In this document: positions 16,173 through 24,545 of the stretch, in pieces
How positions within the stretch are numbered: the first letter of the stretch is position 1
Layout of the letters: the number at the start of each line of letters is the position of its first letter
DNA from: RHKX01 sp963820055
GTDB taxonomy: Bacteria; Actinomycetota; Thermoleophilia; Solirubrobacterales; 70-9
Length of the DNA stretch: 64,000 nt
NCBI GenBank assembly: GCA_963820055.1
Contig: CAWFYJ010000006.1
Coordinates: 1-64,000, forward strand
Reading direction: 5' to 3'
The notes under the pieces: model-generated
Told to the model about the DNA's origin: nothing
The model's database searches: none
Seen by the model: only the letters and a program-made list of their open reading frames with translations
Made by a program: the position numbers and the translations under genes

Positions 16173-17513
16173 CTATCCGAAGAAGAGCTGCTGGAGCAGG
16201 AACAGGTTGAGGGCGATGATCGCGGCCGCGAGAACCGACGCGAACGCGGTCAGCCAGCCGGGGTTGACCATCGCTCCCATCACCTCGCGCCTGCGGGCGA
16301 TGATCAGCAACGGAATCAATGCGAACGGGATCCCGAAGGAGAGGACGACCTGGCTGACGACGAGCGCGCGGGTCGGGTCGACCCCAATCGCGAGGACGAC
16401 GAGCGCCGGGGCGAGCGTGATCATCCGTCGCACGGTCAACGGGATGCGGCGCTGGATGAAGCCCTGCATGACGACCTGACCGGCCATCGTGCCGACCGAA
16501 GTCGAGGCGAGACCCGATGCCAGAAGCGCGATCCCGAAGATCGTCGCCGCGTTGTCGGAGACGGTCTGCTGGAGGCCGGCGTAGGCGCCCTCGATCGAGT
16601 CGATGCCGGTCAGCCCGCCCGCGTTGAAGAGCCCGGCCGCGACGATGACCATCGACATGTTCACGAGCCCCGCGAGCGTCATCGCGATGATGACGTCGAC
16701 CTTCTCGAAGTTGAGGATCCGCCGGCGTTCGTCGTCGTTGCGGCCGACGACACGGGACTGGGTCAGCGCCGAGTGGAGGTAGACGACGTGCGGCATCACG
16801 GTCGCGCCGAGGATGCCGGTGGCGAGCAGGATGCTCTCGGTCCCGTCGAAGCCGGGGATGAACAGGCCCTTCGCGATCCCCGCCGGATCGGGGTTGGACT
16901 GGGTCACCTCGAAGACGAAGGCGCCGATGACGATCGCCAGGAACCCGACGATGACGGCCTCGAGCTTGCGGACGCCGCGCTGCTGCATCGCCAGGATCAG
17001 GAACGACCCGGCCCCGGCGATCAGCCCGGCCCAGAACAGCGGGATCCCGAAGAGCAGGTAGAGGCCCAGCGCGGCGCCGATCACCTCGGCGATGTCGGTG
17101 GCCATCGCGACTAGCTCCGCCTGGATCCAGAGGCCGAAGGACGTTTTGCGCGGGAACTCCTGGCGGCAGAGCTCGGGGAGGTTCTTGCCGGTGGCGATCC
17201 CGAGCTTCGCCGACTGGGTCTGGACGACCATGCCGATCAGATTGGCGGCGAGGACGACCCAGAGGAGCATGTAGCCGAACTGGGCACCCGAGGCGATGTT
17301 CGTCGCGAAGTTGCCGGGGTCGATGTAGGCGATCGAGGCGACGAATGCCGGACCGAGGAACGGCCAGAGCCGCCGCAGCCCGCGGCGCTCGCCGGACAGC
17401 GAGCGCTGAGCGGCGTCGGCGACGAGCGCCTCGCCGGGAAGGACGAGATCGACCTCCGACGATGCGCGGTCGCGCTCCTCGTCGGGCGGCGGCGCCGTCG
17501 GCGTGGTGCTCAA
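16173..17513 (-). CDS. mntH: Nramp-type Mn2+/Fe2+ transporter
   Basis: This 446-residue, roughly 11-helix membrane protein has the Nramp metal-binding motif AYIDPGNFATN in the first helix (near residue 54) and MATDIAEVIGAALGLYLLFG later. HVVYLHSALTQSR marks the sixth-helix region with its conserved HxxxLHS. It imports Mn2+ (or Fe2+) with protons. The start is TTG 17513, which overlaps the TGA of the upstream regulator (TTGA), so translation is coupled; the longer frame upstream is antisense-quality sequence. Co-transcription with a DtxR/MntR-type regulator points to manganese or iron control. Confidence 0.92.
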   Translation of the reverse strand: MSTTPTAPPPDEERDRASSEVDLVLPGEALVADAAQRSLSGERRGLRRLWPFLGPAFVASIAYIDPGNFATNIASGAQFGYMLLWVVLAANLIGMVVQTQSAKLGIATGKNLPELCRQEFPRKTSFGLWIQAELVAMATDIAEVIGAALGLYLLFGIPLFWAGLIAGAGSFLILAMQQRGVRKLEAVIVGFLAIVIGAFVFEVTQSNPDPAGIAKGLFIPGFDGTESILLATGILGATVMPHVVYLHSALTQSRVVGRNDDERRRILNFEKVDVIIAMTLAGLVNMSMVIVAAGLFNAGGLTGIDSIEGAYAGLQQTVSDNAATIFGIALLASGLASTSVGTMAGQVVMQGFIQRRIPLTVRRMITLAPALVVLAIGVDPTRALVVSQVVLSFGIPFALIPLLIIARRREVMGAMVNPGWLTAFASVLAAAIIALNLFLLQQLFFG

Positions 17514-18229
17514 GCGGCACCTCTGAGGACGACCAGCATGCGGGCGGCGAGGTCGGGGCCGATCGGGGTTTCGCCGCGACCTGCGTCGACGACGACCGCG
17601 CCGCCGAAGGGCTCGCGGCGCACCACGCGGAGCTCGGCCCCGGGCCGGATGGCCGCCCCATCGAGGAAGCGGAGCATCTCCGGGCGCCCGTCGGAGACCC
17701 GCGAGAAGGTCCCCTCGCTCCCGGGCTCGAGCTCGAGCAGCGGGACGCCGGGAACGGGGTCGGTGATCAGGAGGTCGCGGTCGGGGATCGGATCGCCGTG
17801 CGGGTCGCGGTCGGGGTCGCCGAGTGCTGCCGCGATCCGCTCCTCGAGCTCCTCGCTTATGTAGTGCTCGAGCACCTCGGCCTCGTCGTGGACCTGATCC
17901 CACGGCATGCCGAGCGCCTCGGCGAGGAACGACTCGAGGAGCCGGTGGTGGCGGATCACCTCGAGGGCCATCCGCTCCCCCGGCTCGGTCAGCTCGACCC
18001 CCTGATACGGCTCGTAGCTGACGAGCCCGAGTTCGGCCATCCGCTTGACCATCGCGGTCACGGTGCCCGGCGAAACGCCGAGCCGGTCGGCGATCGCGGT
18101 CGTCCCGACCGGGCCGGGCTCGCGGGCCGCGAGCGCATGGATCGCCTTCGCGTAGTCCTCGATTGCCTCGGTGGCGCTCGCTCGGCGGTCGCGCCCATGG
18201 CTGCCGGGCGCGGCAATCGGCTCAGACAA
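17510..18229 (-). CDS. DtxR/MntR-family metal-dependent repressor
   Basis: This 239-residue protein has an N-terminal winged helix (ATEAIEDYAKAIHALAAREPGPVGTTAIADRLGVSP, in parts), then the dimerisation/metal domain with HHRLLESFLAEALG and HDEAEVLEHYISEELEERI. A C-terminal SH3-like FeoA domain follows (GAAIRPGAELRVV). It should repress with bound Mn2+ or Fe2+. No ATG fits; TTG 18229 is preferred because a GTG further upstream lies inside the palindromic operator at 18266-18287. It overlaps mntH, its likely target. Confidence 0.88.
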   Translation of the reverse strand: MSEPIAAPGSHGRDRRASATEAIEDYAKAIHALAAREPGPVGTTAIADRLGVSPGTVTAMVKRMAELGLVSYEPYQGVELTEPGERMALEVIRHHRLLESFLAEALGMPWDQVHDEAEVLEHYISEELEERIAAALGDPDRDPHGDPIPDRDLLITDPVPGVPLLELEPGSEGTFSRVSDGRPEMLRFLDGAAIRPGAELRVVRREPFGGAVVVDAGRGETPIGPDLAARMLVVLRGAA

Positions 18230-18265
18230 CGCGTTTCCCGCGGGTGTTTGAAGTAGCCATTCACG

Positions 18266-18287
18266 AAAGTTTGACACATCAAACTTT
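18266..18287. promoter_or_regulatory. Palindromic operator upstream of mntR-mntH
   Basis: AAAGTTTGA-N4-TCAAACTTT is a perfect nine-base inverted repeat 37 bases before the regulator start, in an AT-rich island. Its size and position fit a DtxR/MntR-type operator that autoregulates the mntR-mntH unit. It is also about 70 bases upstream of the divergent ygfZ start and contains a consensus-like TTGACA on the plus strand. Confidence 0.6.
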
Positions 18288-18344
18288 TCGTGTCCAGTCG
18301 GGCCCCGGTCGAACCGCCGCCGCCGGGCCGCTTTCACCGGCTCC

Positions 18345-18350
18345 TACAAT
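18345..18350 (+). promoter_or_regulatory. -10 element (TACAAT), leaderless ygfZ start
   Basis: TACAAT, seven bases, ATG at 18358; no Shine-Dalgarno. Confidence 0.5.
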
Positions 18351-18357
18351 CGTCGGC

Positions 18358-19302
18358 ATGGAGACAGCGCTCGAACTCGACGCCCAGTACCGCGCGATCC
18401 GTGAGGAGGCGGGGCTGCTCGATCGCTCCGATCGCGTCCGGATCACCGTCCGCGGAGCCGAGGCCGCCGAGTTCCTCCAGGGCCAGCTCACGAACGACAT
18501 CGAGGCCCTCGAACCCGGAGCGGGGTGCTACGCCGCGCTTCTCGACCGCAAGGGCAAGGTCCGTGCCGACATGCGGGTGCTGCGAATCGCTCCGGACGAC
18601 TTTCTGATCGACACGGAGGCGGCGACCGGCGACCTCGTGCTCGGCCACCTCGGGATGTACAACGTCGGCCGCGACGCCGCCGTCGAAGCCGATCCGGCCG
18701 ACCTCGCGATCCTCTCGCTGATCGGCCCCCTCTCCTCGAAGCTCCTCGACGGCACGCCGCTGACGCCGGAGCACTCCCATCGCGAGCTGTTCGTGGCCGG
18801 TTTCTCCTGTCGCGCCGTCGCGACCGATGTCGGCGCCGACCTCTTCGTACCCGCCGATACCGCCGAGGCCGTGACCGAGCGCCTGACGTCAGAGGGCGCC
18901 CAGCCCGTCGCCGAGGCCGCCGCCGAGATCGTCAGGGTCGAGGCGGGCAGGCCGCGTGTCGGCCGCGAGATCAGCGCGCAGACGATGCCGCAGGAGGCCG
19001 GCATCAACGAGCGCGCCGTCAGCTTCACGAAGGGCTGCTACATCGGTCAGGAGACCGTCGCCCGGCTCCACTACAAGGGCAAGCCGAACCGGCATCTGCG
19101 CCGCCTCCGCCCCACCGAGCCGGTTTCCGCCGGCGACCCGGTGACCGCCGGCGATCGCGAGATCGGCACGATCGGCACCGCCGTGATCTCGCCCGCCCAG
19201 GGACCGCTCGCCCTCGCCGTCCTCCGCCGCGAGGCCGAGCCCGGTAGCGAGGTGTCCGTCGGCGACGGCATCGCGGCAGTCGTCGAGGCGGTCGACGTCT
19301 GA
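18358..19302 (+). CDS. ygfZ: YgfZ/GcvT-like folate-binding protein
   Basis: This 314-residue protein has the GcvT fold with the YgfZ signature KGCYIGQETVARLHYKGK near residue 225, containing the conserved Cys. FLQGQLTNDIEALEPG near residue 40 marks the folate-binding N-terminal domain. YgfZ proteins help repair or mature iron-sulfur enzymes using tetrahydrofolate; they are not glycine cleavage enzymes. Length and motif order are normal. It is divergent from mntR and followed by a lipoprotein gene. Confidence 0.9.
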   Translation: METALELDAQYRAIREEAGLLDRSDRVRITVRGAEAAEFLQGQLTNDIEALEPGAGCYAALLDRKGKVRADMRVLRIAPDDFLIDTEAATGDLVLGHLGMYNVGRDAAVEADPADLAILSLIGPLSSKLLDGTPLTPEHSHRELFVAGFSCRAVATDVGADLFVPADTAEAVTERLTSEGAQPVAEAAAEIVRVEAGRPRVGREISAQTMPQEAGINERAVSFTKGCYIGQETVARLHYKGKPNRHLRRLRPTEPVSAGDPVTAGDREIGTIGTAVISPAQGPLALAVLRREAEPGSEVSVGDGIAAVVEAVDV

Positions 19303-19350
19303 GCCGGGATCGGCGACGCTCGCCGGTCGTTCGGGTAGATTCAAGCTCGG

Positions 19351-19749
19351 ATGAGAGGGAGATGTGCCGCAGCAGGGCTGGTCATCGCCGCCGTCTTCGC
19401 GGCCGGGTGCGGCGCCGAGGACCATCCGAACGACCCCCGTCCGCCCGCTCCCGAGGAGCTCAGCGGCAAGGTCGACAACCAGAAGGTCGTCGTCGTGCCC
19501 GACGCACTCGGCGCCGGACTCGTCACGGTCACCTTCTCGAACCAGTCCGCCGACGACGTCCAGATCGCCTTCGACGGCCCGACGAGCGCACAGACCGACG
19601 AGATCCCGGCCGGCGGCACCGGCTCCGTCCAGTTCCAGGCGGAGACCGGCGAGTACGCGGTCGAGGCCAGCGTGCCGACGATCAAGCCGGCGGTCATGAA
19701 GATCGGCGCCGAGCGGCCGAGCGCCCAGAACGACCTCCTGCTCCCCTGA
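19351..19749 (+). CDS. Small lipoprotein with cupredoxin-like beta fold
   Basis: This 132-residue protein has an N-terminal signal with lipobox VFAAGC (Cys at residue 20), so it should be lipid-anchored outside the membrane. The rest is beta-rich (LVTVTFSNQSADDVQIAF, PAGGTGSVQFQAETGEYAVEA) and resembles cupredoxin-like domains but lacks the His/Cys/His/Met copper ligands. Role unknown. TAGATT lies nine bases before the ATG. The next gene begins seven bases after its stop. Confidence 0.72.
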   Translation: MRGRCAAAGLVIAAVFAAGCGAEDHPNDPRPPAPEELSGKVDNQKVVVVPDALGAGLVTVTFSNQSADDVQIAFDGPTSAQTDEIPAGGTGSVQFQAETGEYAVEASVPTIKPAVMKIGAERPSAQNDLLLP

Positions 19750-19756
19750 GCGGGCG

Positions 19757-20935
19757 ATGACGCCGGACGCGCCCCGCGAGCAGTTCGGCGACCACTACCG
19801 GTCGATCTACCTCGCCGGCGCCGGCGGTCAGTCCCCGACGCTTCCGGTCGACTGGCGGCAACTCGAGGCCCGTGCCGAGGAGGCGCTCGACGAGCGCGCC
19901 GCCGGTTACGTGTTCGGGTCGGCCGGGACGGGCGGGACCGATCGGGGCAACCGCGCCTCCCTCGACTCCTGGAGGATCGTCCCGCGGATGCTCCGCGACG
20001 TCGCCGTTCGCGACCTGCGGGTCACGCCGTTCGCGAGCGAATGGCCGGCGCCGCTGGCGCTGGCTCCGATCGGCGCGCAGATGATCGTCCACCCCGACGG
20101 CGAGCTTGCGAGCGCAGAGGGCGCGGCCCGCGTCGGCGTGCCGATCACGGTCGGGACCGTCTCCGGTCACACCATCGAGGCGGTGGCCGAGGCACTCGGC
20201 GACTCGCCGCGGATGTTCCAGCTCTACTGGCCGAACGACCCGGATCTGTGCGAGAGCTTCGTGAACAGGGCCGAGGCCGCCGGATACGAGGCGCTCGTCG
20301 TCACCGTCGACAATGCCTTCCCCGGCTGGAAGCCGCGCGACCTCCAGAACGCCTACCTCCCGGCGATCGAGGGGATCGGTCTGGCGAACTTCTTCTCCGA
20401 CCCGGTCTTCCGCGAGGGCCTCGACGGGACGCCCGAGGACGACCCGGGGCCGGCGATCGGGAAGTTCATCGGGACGTTCGGCAACCCCAGCCTCTCCTGG
20501 GACGACCTCGAGTGGCTGCGGGCGCGGACGTCCCTGCCGATCCTCCTCAAGGGTGTCCTTCACCCCGATGACGCGCGCGAAGCGCGCGAACGGGGCGTCG
20601 ACGGAGTCGTCGTCTCCAACCACGGCGGCCGTCAGGTCGACGGCGCGATCGCTGCGGTCGACGCCCTCCCCGAAATCGCGGCCGCGATCGGCGGCGACCT
20701 GAAGGTCATGTTCGACAGCGGCATCCGCTCCGGAGCCGACGCCTTCAAGGCGCTGGCGCTGGGTGCCGACGCAGTGCTGATCGGCCGTCCTTACCTGTGG
20801 GGGATGGCGCTCGAGGGCGCGGACGGCGTCGAGAAGGTCCTCCGCTGGACCCTCGCCGAACTCGACCTGACGCTGGGCCTGTCCGGCTTCACCTCGCCGG
20901 AGCAGCTCGGCCCCGGCGTGCTTCAACGAGCCTAG
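19757..20935 (+). CDS. FMN-dependent alpha-hydroxy-acid oxidase (lactate oxidase/monooxygenase type)
   Basis: The 392-residue TIM-barrel enzyme shows the family order: FGSAGTGGTDRGNR and WRIVPRML near the N-terminus, PLALAPIGAQMIVHPDGE, YWPNDPDLCESFVNRAEAAG, the active-site SNHGGRQVDGA (catalytic His) near residue 290, and the FMN-phosphate motif FDSGIRSGADAFKALALGAD near 316. It oxidises an L-2-hydroxy acid such as lactate or mandelate. It follows a lipoprotein gene closely and its stop overlaps the convergent coiled-coil gene by four bases. Confidence 0.9.
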   Translation: MTPDAPREQFGDHYRSIYLAGAGGQSPTLPVDWRQLEARAEEALDERAAGYVFGSAGTGGTDRGNRASLDSWRIVPRMLRDVAVRDLRVTPFASEWPAPLALAPIGAQMIVHPDGELASAEGAARVGVPITVGTVSGHTIEAVAEALGDSPRMFQLYWPNDPDLCESFVNRAEAAGYEALVVTVDNAFPGWKPRDLQNAYLPAIEGIGLANFFSDPVFREGLDGTPEDDPGPAIGKFIGTFGNPSLSWDDLEWLRARTSLPILLKGVLHPDDAREARERGVDGVVVSNHGGRQVDGAIAAVDALPEIAAAIGGDLKVMFDSGIRSGADAFKALALGADAVLIGRPYLWGMALEGADGVEKVLRWTLAELDLTLGLSGFTSPEQLGPGVLQRA

Positions 20936-22254
20936 GAGCCCTCCGGCTCCTCGGCCTCGGCGACGAGCGCGTCGATCCGCTCGAGCTTCGCCTGGACGCC
21001 GGCGACCATCTCGTCGAGGCCCGCCCGGGCCTTGTCCGAAGAGGTCTTGATGCCGGTCAAAGTTGCACGGATCGCCTGCGCCTGCTTGAGGCTCGTGACC
21101 GCGTCGTCGGCCGTCGACCGGACCTCGGCGGCATCGACCGTCAGGTCGCGGTCGCGGGCCATCGCCACCCGGGCGGCGGCGAGCCGGTAGGCGGTCGCAA
21201 GTGCGAGCGAGTCGGGCTCGTCGCGGTCGACGGCGACGATCATCTTGTTGCCGCCGTACTCGTGGAGCTGCTCGCGACCGGCGGGTACGCGGTCGTCGCC
21301 GGCGACGACGAGGACGCCGAATGCAGCAGCGCGCGCCTCCATCGAAGCGTTGAGCTCGTCCCAGGCCTCCTTTTTGGAGAGCTTCCTGTCCTTGACCTCG
21401 AAGACGATCCTGCCCGCCGACGGCCCGTCGGCGGCCCCGAGCTCGACCACCACGTCGCCCTTCTTGCCGCCGCCCTCGGCGCCCTCGGCGCCCGTATGCG
21501 TGGCGCAGTCGCCGCGGGCCACCGAGATGGCGGACACGGCTTCGAAGACGTTCTCCTCGAAGGTGAAGCCTTTGCGGGTTCCCGCCTCCTCGGCCTCGGC
21601 GAGACGCTGATCGCCCTCGTTGCGCTCGAGCTGGACGCTGACCCGTTCGGTCAGCTCGCGGACCTGCGCATGGAGGGCGCGGTTCTCGTTCGAGAGGCCC
21701 TCCCGCATCTCGGCGAGCTGCTTGCGATGGCGCTCCTCGGCTTCGATCATCTTCGCCGTGGCACGCATCTGCGTGGCGACGAGTGGGTTGCTCGCGTCCT
21801 CGGCGGTCAGCATCTTCTGGATCTCCGACTGCTGGTGCTGGATGGCGGTGACGAGCATCTGCTTGATCTCGCCCTGAACCGAGTCGGCGCGCTTCGTGTC
21901 GAAGTTCTCGGCGATGTGCTTGGCGATCTCGGCGCTGCCCTCCTCGAGGGTGCCGCTGAGGTCCTCCTGCAGGCGGCCGACGCGCTCCTCGAAGACCCGC
22001 TGCACGTAGTCGACGTTGGTGGCGGTGCCCTCCGAGTCGATGACGCGCGTCCCGATCTCGATCGCCTTCGTGACGGTCTCGGCGGCCGGAGTTCCCGCCT
22101 CCGTGCGCTCGCGGACGACCTTGGCGGCGCGCTCGTCGGCCACGGTCAGTCCGTCGATCACGATCCGGTCGCCGAGCGCGCGGACTGAAGCCGGCTCGTC
22201 GTCGAGCGGCAGCTGTGAAGCGGTGTCGAACTGGTGTCTGCGGGATGCCTCCAT
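20932..22254 (-). CDS. Coiled-coil protein with C-terminal PD-(D/E)XK nuclease-like domain
   Basis: This 440-residue protein has two parts. Residues about 1-215 are helical and largely coiled coil. After TRKGFTFEENVFEAV a nuclease-like core appears: KGDVVVELGAADGPSAGRIVFEVKDRKLSKKEAW (described in parts), with Asp in KGDVV and Glu-x-Lys in FEVKDRK, the PD-(D/E)XK layout also seen in RmuC-like proteins. Another helical tail follows. It may act on DNA, but the family is not recognised by name. The start at 22254 excludes an AT-richer upstream stretch. It is monocistronic and divergent from a MarR gene. Confidence 0.65.
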   Translation of the reverse strand: MEASRRHQFDTASQLPLDDEPASVRALGDRIVIDGLTVADERAAKVVRERTEAGTPAAETVTKAIEIGTRVIDSEGTATNVDYVQRVFEERVGRLQEDLSGTLEEGSAEIAKHIAENFDTKRADSVQGEIKQMLVTAIQHQQSEIQKMLTAEDASNPLVATQMRATAKMIEAEERHRKQLAEMREGLSNENRALHAQVRELTERVSVQLERNEGDQRLAEAEEAGTRKGFTFEENVFEAVSAISVARGDCATHTGAEGAEGGGKKGDVVVELGAADGPSAGRIVFEVKDRKLSKKEAWDELNASMEARAAAFGVLVVAGDDRVPAGREQLHEYGGNKMIVAVDRDEPDSLALATAYRLAAARVAMARDRDLTVDAAEVRSTADDAVTSLKQAQAIRATLTGIKTSSDKARAGLDEMVAGVQAKLERIDALVAEAEEPEGS

Positions 22255-22346
22255 CGGACTCTTCAAGGTAGTCGCGGTTCCGGATGGCTTTCTGACAGTG
22301 CGCGAACTCACACAGCGGAACGTGCCGGGTTGCAATAGTTGCGCGA

Positions 22347-22862
22347 GTGCAAGGATCTTCGACAACCGATTCCGGACCCGCCGCGGGCGCCGCCACCGAC
22401 ACGGGCGACCTCGTCTACGGCCTGATGCGCGCTGTGATGCTGACTCCGGAGGACGACCACTTCCGGGTCATCGAGGAGAACGACCTCACCGTCAGCCAGG
22501 TCCGGGCGATCGTCATGCTCGCCTGCTCCGACCCGGAGCCGCTCGCCGGCGGCCGGATCGCCGCCCGGATCGGCGCCTCCCCCGCCGCCGTCAGCCGCGC
22601 CCTCGAAGGCCTCGTCCAGAAGGGCTTCGTCACCCGGCGCGAGTCCGAGGAGGACCGCCGCGTACGCCTCTTCACGATCACCGACCCGGGCCGCGAGCTC
22701 GCCGGCGACCTCGTCGCGCTGCGCCGCGCCCAGATCGACAACTTCCTCGACACCCTCGATCCGGCCCAGCGGGACGCGGTCGGCGAGGCCCTCTCCCCCC
22801 TTGCCGATCAGGGTCTCCTCAAGCCGGTACCGGCCGACGATTCCGAGGAGGCCGCCCGATGA
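22347..22862 (+). CDS. MarR-family transcriptional regulator
   Basis: This 171-residue protein has a MarR winged helix: LTVSQVRAIVMLACSD, then the recognition helix in IGASPAAVSRALEGLVQKGFVTRRESEEDRRVRLFTIT (in parts). GTG 22347 is the start. Its TGA overlaps the ATG of the downstream DHA2 exporter (ATGA), so the pair is one operon, and the regulator most likely represses the pump until a drug-like inducer binds. Confidence 0.88.
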   Translation: MQGSSTTDSGPAAGAATDTGDLVYGLMRAVMLTPEDDHFRVIEENDLTVSQVRAIVMLACSDPEPLAGGRIAARIGASPAAVSRALEGLVQKGFVTRRESEEDRRVRLFTITDPGRELAGDLVALRRAQIDNFLDTLDPAQRDAVGEALSPLADQGLLKPVPADDSEEAAR

Positions 22863-24484
22863 CCCAGCGTTTCGGACACCTGATCACGGACGAGAACGCC
22901 AAGTGGTGGACGCTCGCGGCGATGTGCTTCGCCCTGTTCATGATCATGCTCGACAACACCGTCATGAACGTGGCGCTGCCGTCGATCCAGAAGGACCTCG
23001 GCGCCTCGATCTCCTCCCTCGAATGGGTGATCAACGGCTACAGCCTCTCGTTCGCGGTGCTGCTCGCGACCGGCGGCCGGCTCGGCGACATCCTCGGGCG
23101 CCGGCGGATGTTCATGACCGGAGTCGTCCTCTTCGCGATCTCGTCGGCAACGGCCGGACTGGCGCCGTCGACCGGTGCACTCGTAGCCAGCCGCGTCACC
23201 CAGGGCATCGGCGCCTCGCTGATGATGCCGGCGACCCTCTCGATAATCACCAACGCCTTCCCGCCGGCCGAGCGCGGCCGTGCGATCGGCACGTGGGCCG
23301 GCGTCTCCGCGCTGGCGCTGGCTCTCGGGCCGCTGCTCGGCGGCTTCCTCACCGAGCACGTCTCCTGGCGGGCGATCTTCTACCTCAACATCCCCGTTGC
23401 AGCCGCCGCCGTCGCCGCGACGCTGTTCGCCGTCCGCGAGTCCCGCGACGAAACCGTCGGCCGCGAGATCGACTGGGCCGGCACCGCCGTCCTCACCGTC
23501 GGGCTGACGGCGGGTGTGCTCGCACTGATCGAGGGCAACAGCTGGGGATGGGGATCGCCCCGGGTCGTCGGGCTGATCGCGACCTCGATCGTCGTCCTCG
23601 CCGCGTTCGTGAAGCTCGAAGGCCGGGTCCGCGCGCCGATCGTCCAGTTCGAGTTCCTCCGCAACCGCAACTTCGTGGGGGCGCTGATCGTCGCTTTCAT
23701 CATCTCGTTCTCGATGCTCGGGATGTTCTTCTTCATGGCGCTTTACATCCAGAACATCCTCGGCTACTCACCGTTCGAGGCCGGCATCAGGTTCCTGCCG
23801 ACGACGCTCGTGATCATGTTCGTCGCGCCGATCGCCGGACGGCTGACCGACCGGATCGGCCCGCGGCCGCCGATCATCACCGGCCTCTCGCTCGTCGCCG
23901 TTTCGCTCTTCCTGCAGGCGCAGATCTCCGACACCTCGGGGTACGCCTCGCTGCTCGTCCCGTTCGTGCTGATGGGCTTCGGCATCGCGATGACGATGTC
24001 GCCGATGTCGACGGCCGCGATGAACGCGGTCCACGTCACGAAGTCGGGGCTGGCCTCGGGCCTGCTGTCGATGTCGCGGATGGTCGGCGGCACGTTCGGG
24101 GTCGCCGTCCTCGGCGCGATCTTCCAGGCCAACAGCGAGTCGTCGCTGAAGGCCGGCCTGAGCGGGACCGGCATCGACTCCGGTCAGATCGACTCGATCG
24201 CCTCGCAACTCGGCAGCGGTGGCCTGACCCAGACGATCGACACGCTGCCGCCCGACGTCGCCCAGCAGGCCGCGGGCGCCGCCCACGACGCCTTCATCTC
24301 CGGGCTGACGACCTCGATCGGCATCTCGGCGGCCGTCGCGGCCGCCGGCGCGGTGCTCGCCTGGTTCCTGATCGCCGGCAAGCCGGTCGAGGGTGAGACG
24401 GATTCCGTCGAGGGCGAAGACGACGCCCGGCGCGGTGCGCCGGAGGATCCGGTCCCGAGCCTCGCGGGCGCCGCAACCGACTGA
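22859..24484 (+). CDS. DHA2-family MFS drug exporter (EmrB/QacA type)
   Basis: This 541-residue protein has about 14 membrane helices. Motif D1 appears in the first helix (ALFMIMLDNTVMNVALPSIQKDLG), motif A in LGDILGRRRMF, and the antiporter motif C in GVSALALALGPLLGGFL. It should export hydrophobic or cationic compounds in exchange for protons. The C-terminal tail is acidic. It is translationally coupled to the MarR gene. Confidence 0.9.
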   Translation: MTQRFGHLITDENAKWWTLAAMCFALFMIMLDNTVMNVALPSIQKDLGASISSLEWVINGYSLSFAVLLATGGRLGDILGRRRMFMTGVVLFAISSATAGLAPSTGALVASRVTQGIGASLMMPATLSIITNAFPPAERGRAIGTWAGVSALALALGPLLGGFLTEHVSWRAIFYLNIPVAAAAVAATLFAVRESRDETVGREIDWAGTAVLTVGLTAGVLALIEGNSWGWGSPRVVGLIATSIVVLAAFVKLEGRVRAPIVQFEFLRNRNFVGALIVAFIISFSMLGMFFFMALYIQNILGYSPFEAGIRFLPTTLVIMFVAPIAGRLTDRIGPRPPIITGLSLVAVSLFLQAQISDTSGYASLLVPFVLMGFGIAMTMSPMSTAAMNAVHVTKSGLASGLLSMSRMVGGTFGVAVLGAIFQANSESSLKAGLSGTGIDSGQIDSIASQLGSGGLTQTIDTLPPDVAQQAAGAAHDAFISGLTTSIGISAAVAAAGAVLAWFLIAGKPVEGETDSVEGEDDARRGAPEDPVPSLAGAATD

Positions 24485-24545
24485 TCCGCCACGCGGCGAT
24501 ACCATCCGGCCCGCTTTTGACCGCTTCCCGAAACCGAGGAGAACC

